Below the pieces are notes generated by a model. That model was not told the origin of the DNA and did not search any database. It worked only from the letters and a program-made list of their open reading frames with translations. The translations under genes and the position numbers were made by a program. A DNA stretch of 9,134 bases from Cloacimonetes bacterium UBA4175 (GTDB taxonomy: Bacteria; Cloacimonadota; Cloacimonadia; Cloacimonadales; Cloacimonadaceae): contig DFUX01000076.1 of NCBI GenBank assembly GCA_002379855.1, positions 1 through 9,134 on the forward strand, given 5' to 3'. This document shows, in pieces, positions 6,929 through 9,134 of this stretch (position 1 is the first letter of the stretch; every line of letters begins with the position of its first letter).

Positions 6929-8260
6929 TCAGGCCTTGATGCTCTTGATCAGGGTTTCCAACTGGGAGCGGAACAGCATGTCTTCCCTGAACTGGTTTTC
7001 GATCATCTTCTTGGCGTGCAGCACCGTGGTGTGGTCTTTGCGCTTGAAGTATTCGGCTATCTCTTTGAGCGAAAGCTGCGGGATCAGCAGATTGGCGAGA
7101 TACATCGCCACCTGACGCGGGAAGGAAATGGACTGCTTGCGCGTTTTGTCCACGATCTGGGCGACTGTGATGCCATAAGCCAGGCAGACCTGCCGGGTGA
7201 TGTTGTCTAAAGTTATTTCCTTGCGGTGTTCGGAGATCATGTCGCTCAGGATGTTGCGCACCGTTTCGGTATCCAGGTCTTCCGGCTCCAGCTTGTTGTA
7301 GGAGCTGTATGCCATGATGCGGATCAGCGAGCCTTCCAGGGCGCGCACGCTGGAGTAGATGGACTCCGCGATGAAGGCCAGCACCTCGTCCGGGATATGG
7401 AAGTTTTCCGGCTCCGCTTTCTTGCGCAGGATGGCGACGCGGGTCTCAAAGTCTGGATTTTTCAGGTCGCAGAGCAGGCCGCTCTCAAAGCGGGTCACCA
7501 GCCTCTTTTCCAGGTCCGGGATATCCTTGGGAGGGCGGTCGGAGGTGAGCACGATCTGCTTTCTGGCGTCAAACAGGGCGTTGAAGGTGTGGAAGAACTC
7601 TTCCTGCGTGCCTTCCTTGCGGGAGAGGAAATGGACGTCATCCACCAGCAGCAGGTCAACTTTGCGGTATTTGGCACGGAATTCCGGCATCTTGTTGGCG
7701 CGGATGGATTCGATCATCTCGTTGGTAAACTCTTCGCTGGTGGTGTAATAGATGGAGCAGTTGCGCCCCTCTTCCGCCACGAAGTTGCCCACCGCCTGCA
7801 TCAGATGCGTCTTTCCCATCCCGCTTTCGCCGTAGATGAAGAGCGGATTGTAGGTATAGCCGGGCGATTCTCCAACCGCTTTGGCGGCGGAGTAGGCAAA
7901 GTTGTTGTTGCGGCCGACCACAAACTGGTCGAAGGTAAAGCGTTCGTTCAGCCTCGTGTTCAGCATCACCCGGTTGCCGCTGTATTCCGGCTGTTCTCCC
8001 CTGGCGCCTTCCACCCGGTGGGGCGGGGAGACGAACTTCACCGTATAGCGCTGGTTGTAAAGCGCGTAGGAAATCTCGCCCAAAGCCTCTGTGTAATTCT
8101 GATTGAGATAGTTGGCCGAAAACTGGGTGGGCACCCTTACGATCAGCGAACTGTCCGTCATATCCACCAGCTTGGTTTCCGAAAACCAGGTGCGGAAACT
8201 CTGCTGATTGATGTTCTCCTCTAACTTGTCCAAAATATTCTGCCAAAGGTCTTGATCCAT
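6929..8260 (-). CDS. dnaA: Chromosomal replication initiator protein DnaA
   Basis: A 443-residue AAA+ initiator that binds DnaA boxes and opens the origin. Domain I (about 1-75) starts LWQNILDKLEENINQQSFRTW. A short linker (about 80-105) leads to the ATPase core from NERFTFDQFVVG (105-116). Walker A is GESGMGKT (144-151), Walker B is LLLVDD (203-208), sensor 1 is VLTSDRPP (237-244), the arginine-finger region is RLVTRFESGLL (253-263) and sensor 2 is VRALEGSLIRI (305-315). Domain IV binds DNA with FPRQVAMYLA (380-389) and the signature DHTTVLHA (409-416). The residues just before DHTT are KRK, where GGR is usual. The ATG has only a weak GAGAG-like site upstream. Origin-type DnaA boxes flank both ends of the gene, and those in its leader probably allow autoregulation. 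Confidence 0.98.
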   Translation of the reverse strand: MDQDLWQNILDKLEENINQQSFRTWFSETKLVDMTDSSLIVRVPTQFSANYLNQNYTEALGEISYALYNQRYTVKFVSPPHRVEGARGEQPEYSGNRVMLNTRLNERFTFDQFVVGRNNNFAYSAAKAVGESPGYTYNPLFIYGESGMGKTHLMQAVGNFVAEEGRNCSIYYTTSEEFTNEMIESIRANKMPEFRAKYRKVDLLLVDDVHFLSRKEGTQEEFFHTFNALFDARKQIVLTSDRPPKDIPDLEKRLVTRFESGLLCDLKNPDFETRVAILRKKAEPENFHIPDEVLAFIAESIYSSVRALEGSLIRIMAYSSYNKLEPEDLDTETVRNILSDMISEHRKEITLDNITRQVCLAYGITVAQIVDKTRKQSISFPRQVAMYLANLLIPQLSLKEIAEYFKRKDHTTVLHAKKMIENQFREDMLFRSQLETLIKSIKA

Positions 8261-8299
8261 AATCTCTCTATCCTAATAAAAATATTAACTTATCCACAA

Positions 8300-8317
8300 C
8301 AGGGTGTGGAAACCCTG
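8300..8317. repeat. Short inverted repeat in the dnaA leader, with a degenerate DnaA box
   Basis: CAGGGT and ACCCTG form a perfect 6-bp stem around GTGGAA, two bp from the perfect DnaA box at 8290-8298. The loop and stem edge contain the degenerate box TGTGGAAAC. It may be a hairpin in the dnaA transcript leader or a chance repeat. Confidence 0.4.
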
Positions 8318-8338
8318 CTTTAGCTGTATTGTGGTGTA

Positions 8339-8363
8339 TCTAACTGCAAGCAAGACAGTTAGA
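8339..8363. repeat. Perfect 8-bp dyad in the dnaA leader, possible operator
   Basis: TCTAACTG and CAGTTAGA are perfect reverse complements separated by 9 bp. The dyad lies about 80-100 bp before the dnaA start, between the two groups of DnaA boxes, where a dnaA promoter would be expected. It could be an operator for a dimeric regulator or an RNA hairpin. The regulator is unknown. Confidence 0.45.
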
Positions 8364-8479
8364 CTGGAGCGACATTCAGCGGGTAGCCCAAAGGATAAAA
8401 AAGTTATCCACACATAATCCACATTATCCACAGGAACTGCCTAACAGCTTGAATTTCACACCTATAGCAATTTCACTCG

Positions 8480-8510
8480 AAACTTGCTCAACTCACCCGG
8501 CAAGTTTTTT
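8480..8510 (+). terminator. Possible intrinsic terminator-like hairpin facing right
   Basis: AAACTTGC (8480-8487) and GCAAGTTT (8500-8507) pair perfectly over 8 bp with a 12-base loop. The T run is 8505-8510. It has terminator shape in the plus direction, yet no plus-strand gene lies upstream. It may therefore stop antisense transcripts leaving the origin, or it may be chance. Confidence 0.3.
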
Positions 8511-8884
8511 CCCCGGCGGTCTTTTGTCAAGCTGGCAAATCATTTTCCACCATTTGGATAAATGGTCAACAAGAACGCTAACCCGCACCTTTTTGACCGC
8601 CTTTGCTCCCGTTTTTCAAAATCCGCGCATCCGCCCTCCAAACTCCTAATCCGGCTCATAGCACCCGCTTACCGATTTGTGAAGAAATTTTCACATTGTT
8701 TTCAAAGCGGCGGAGCCGAGTCCGGGAACGAACTACCTCCTTCCCTGTTTCTGACATGCTTAACGCGCCAACAAACCGGACTGATTTCCATTGCTTTCCC
8801 CACGCACATATTTTGCTCAACCATCCCTAAAATGCGTCATACCGCCCTCCCTTGCTGCGACTCGCTTTGGCACCATCATCCTTA

Positions 8885-8913
8885 GGTCATCCTTATAAAT
8901 TATAAGGTTGACC
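8885..8913. repeat. 29-bp near-perfect palindrome
   Basis: The outer arms are GGTCA (8885-8889) and TGACC (8909-8913). The inner arms are CCTTATAA (8891-8898) and TTATAAGG (8900-8907). The centre is a single A at 8899, and the only unpaired position in the arms is a T opposite a T (8890/8908). Thirteen of fourteen positions pair. Such symmetry suits a dimeric DNA-binding protein site or a cruciform. No T run follows, so a terminator is unlikely. Confidence 0.6.
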
Positions 8914-9134
8914 CAAGGAAGACCCACTACAAACAGGGTGATGCAAATGAGGGCGCTCCCTCAATCCTGCGCTTAACTCCCCTCCCCATAATATATAGGT
9001 GCTACGATTGGGGAAAGGGAATAGACCGCGGATAACAGGATCTATGAGAGGTGGAAAGGTTCCCCCATAATAAGTCCTACCTGACCTCAAAACAAAGCAC
9101 ATCAGACTATATAACGTGTCATCACGGCCTGCGA

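Larger units (their letters stand above)
8290..8432. other. DnaA-box cluster upstream of dnaA (oriC, part 2)
   Basis: Perfect TTATCCACA boxes lie on the plus strand at 8290-8298, 8404-8412 and 8424-8432. TAATCCACA (8415-8423, one mismatch) sits between the last two, abutting the third box. This gives three tandem sites starting 11 and 9 bp apart. A degenerate site, TGTGGAAAC, lies at 8305-8313. All the good sites point the same way. The cluster covers the dnaA leader, so it can serve both as an origin part, as in bipartite origins, and as an autoregulatory operator. No reliable -35/-10 pair could be chosen. Confidence 0.85.
8441..9134. other. Long stretch upstream of dnaA without a convincing gene
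   Basis: About 690 bases with no open frame that has a ribosome binding site, a recognisable protein family or coding-like composition. From 8461 to 8880 the plus strand has roughly twice as many C as G by eye count. It contains small hairpins (8480-8507, 8550-8565, 8678-8695) and the large palindrome at 8885-8913. It also has an inverted repeat, TGAGGG CGCT CCCTCA (8948-8963), and a 10-base direct repeat, CCCCATAATA (8984-8993 and 9063-9072). rpmH, often found upstream of dnaA, is not visible here. Confidence 0.6.

Noticed and set aside
7226..8224. 332-codon plus-strand frame inside dnaA
   Set aside because: It is an in-register antisense shadow of dnaA with no start signals of its own.
8339..8432. 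CRISPR-like or iteron array upstream of dnaA
   Set aside because: The repeated unit is the 9-base DnaA box at irregular spacing, with no longer repeat or spacer pattern.
8562..8885. 107-codon plus-strand open frame upstream of dnaA, with shorter overlapping frames (8449-8649, 8603-8830)
   Set aside because: There is no Shine-Dalgarno, no recognisable motif and a C-rich composition unlike the coding genes. It is not rpmH, whose product starts MKRTYQPS-like.
8893..9102. 69-codon minus-strand open frame
   Set aside because: It begins without a ribosome site, its end lies in the large palindrome, and the peptide resembles nothing I know. It could be a decayed fragment, but I cannot support that.

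Overview
The window is a chromosomal replication-origin region from a bacterium with a Gram-negative-type envelope. The evidence for an outer membrane is a SurA-type periplasmic chaperone and two lipobox lipoproteins. All convincing genes lie on the minus strand. Gene content, protein style and a mid-range G+C content fit an uncultured lineage such as Candidatus Cloacimonadota. That placement is a guess from general resemblance, not a demonstrated assignment.

Reading in the direction of transcription, from right to left: positions 8441-9134 hold no convincing gene. This stretch is C-rich on the plus strand and contains a large near-perfect palindrome at 8885-8913. Positions 8261-8440 are the dnaA leader, with a cluster of DnaA boxes and two dyads. 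dnaA occupies 6929-8260. Positions 6634-6928 hold a second DnaA-box cluster, then a short G/C-containing spacer, a repeated TAG trinucleotide track and AT-rich DNA. This is the same order as the unwinding module of bipartite origins of the Bacillus type (box, GC-rich spacer, DnaA-trio, AT-rich unwinding element). dnaA is not followed by dnaN or recF.

From 6633 to the left end runs a tightly packed gene series. It comprises a DNRLRE-like lipoprotein, a PpiC/SurA-like lipoprotein, SurA, PgpA, YajC, peptide deformylase, methionyl-tRNA formyltransferase, a DUF116 membrane protein, and the start of a membrane-anchored or secreted protein cut by the window edge. Gaps are at most 10 bp and several junctions overlap (ATGA, TGATG), so one operon with translational coupling is likely.

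Functionally the operon joins two themes. One is addition and removal of the formyl group on initiator methionine (Fmt, Def). The other is export, folding and membrane building (YajC, SurA, the PpiC-like lipoprotein, PgpA). No tRNA, rRNA, CRISPR array or transposase gene was recognised. No wholly new system is evident; the most interesting element is the origin itself.
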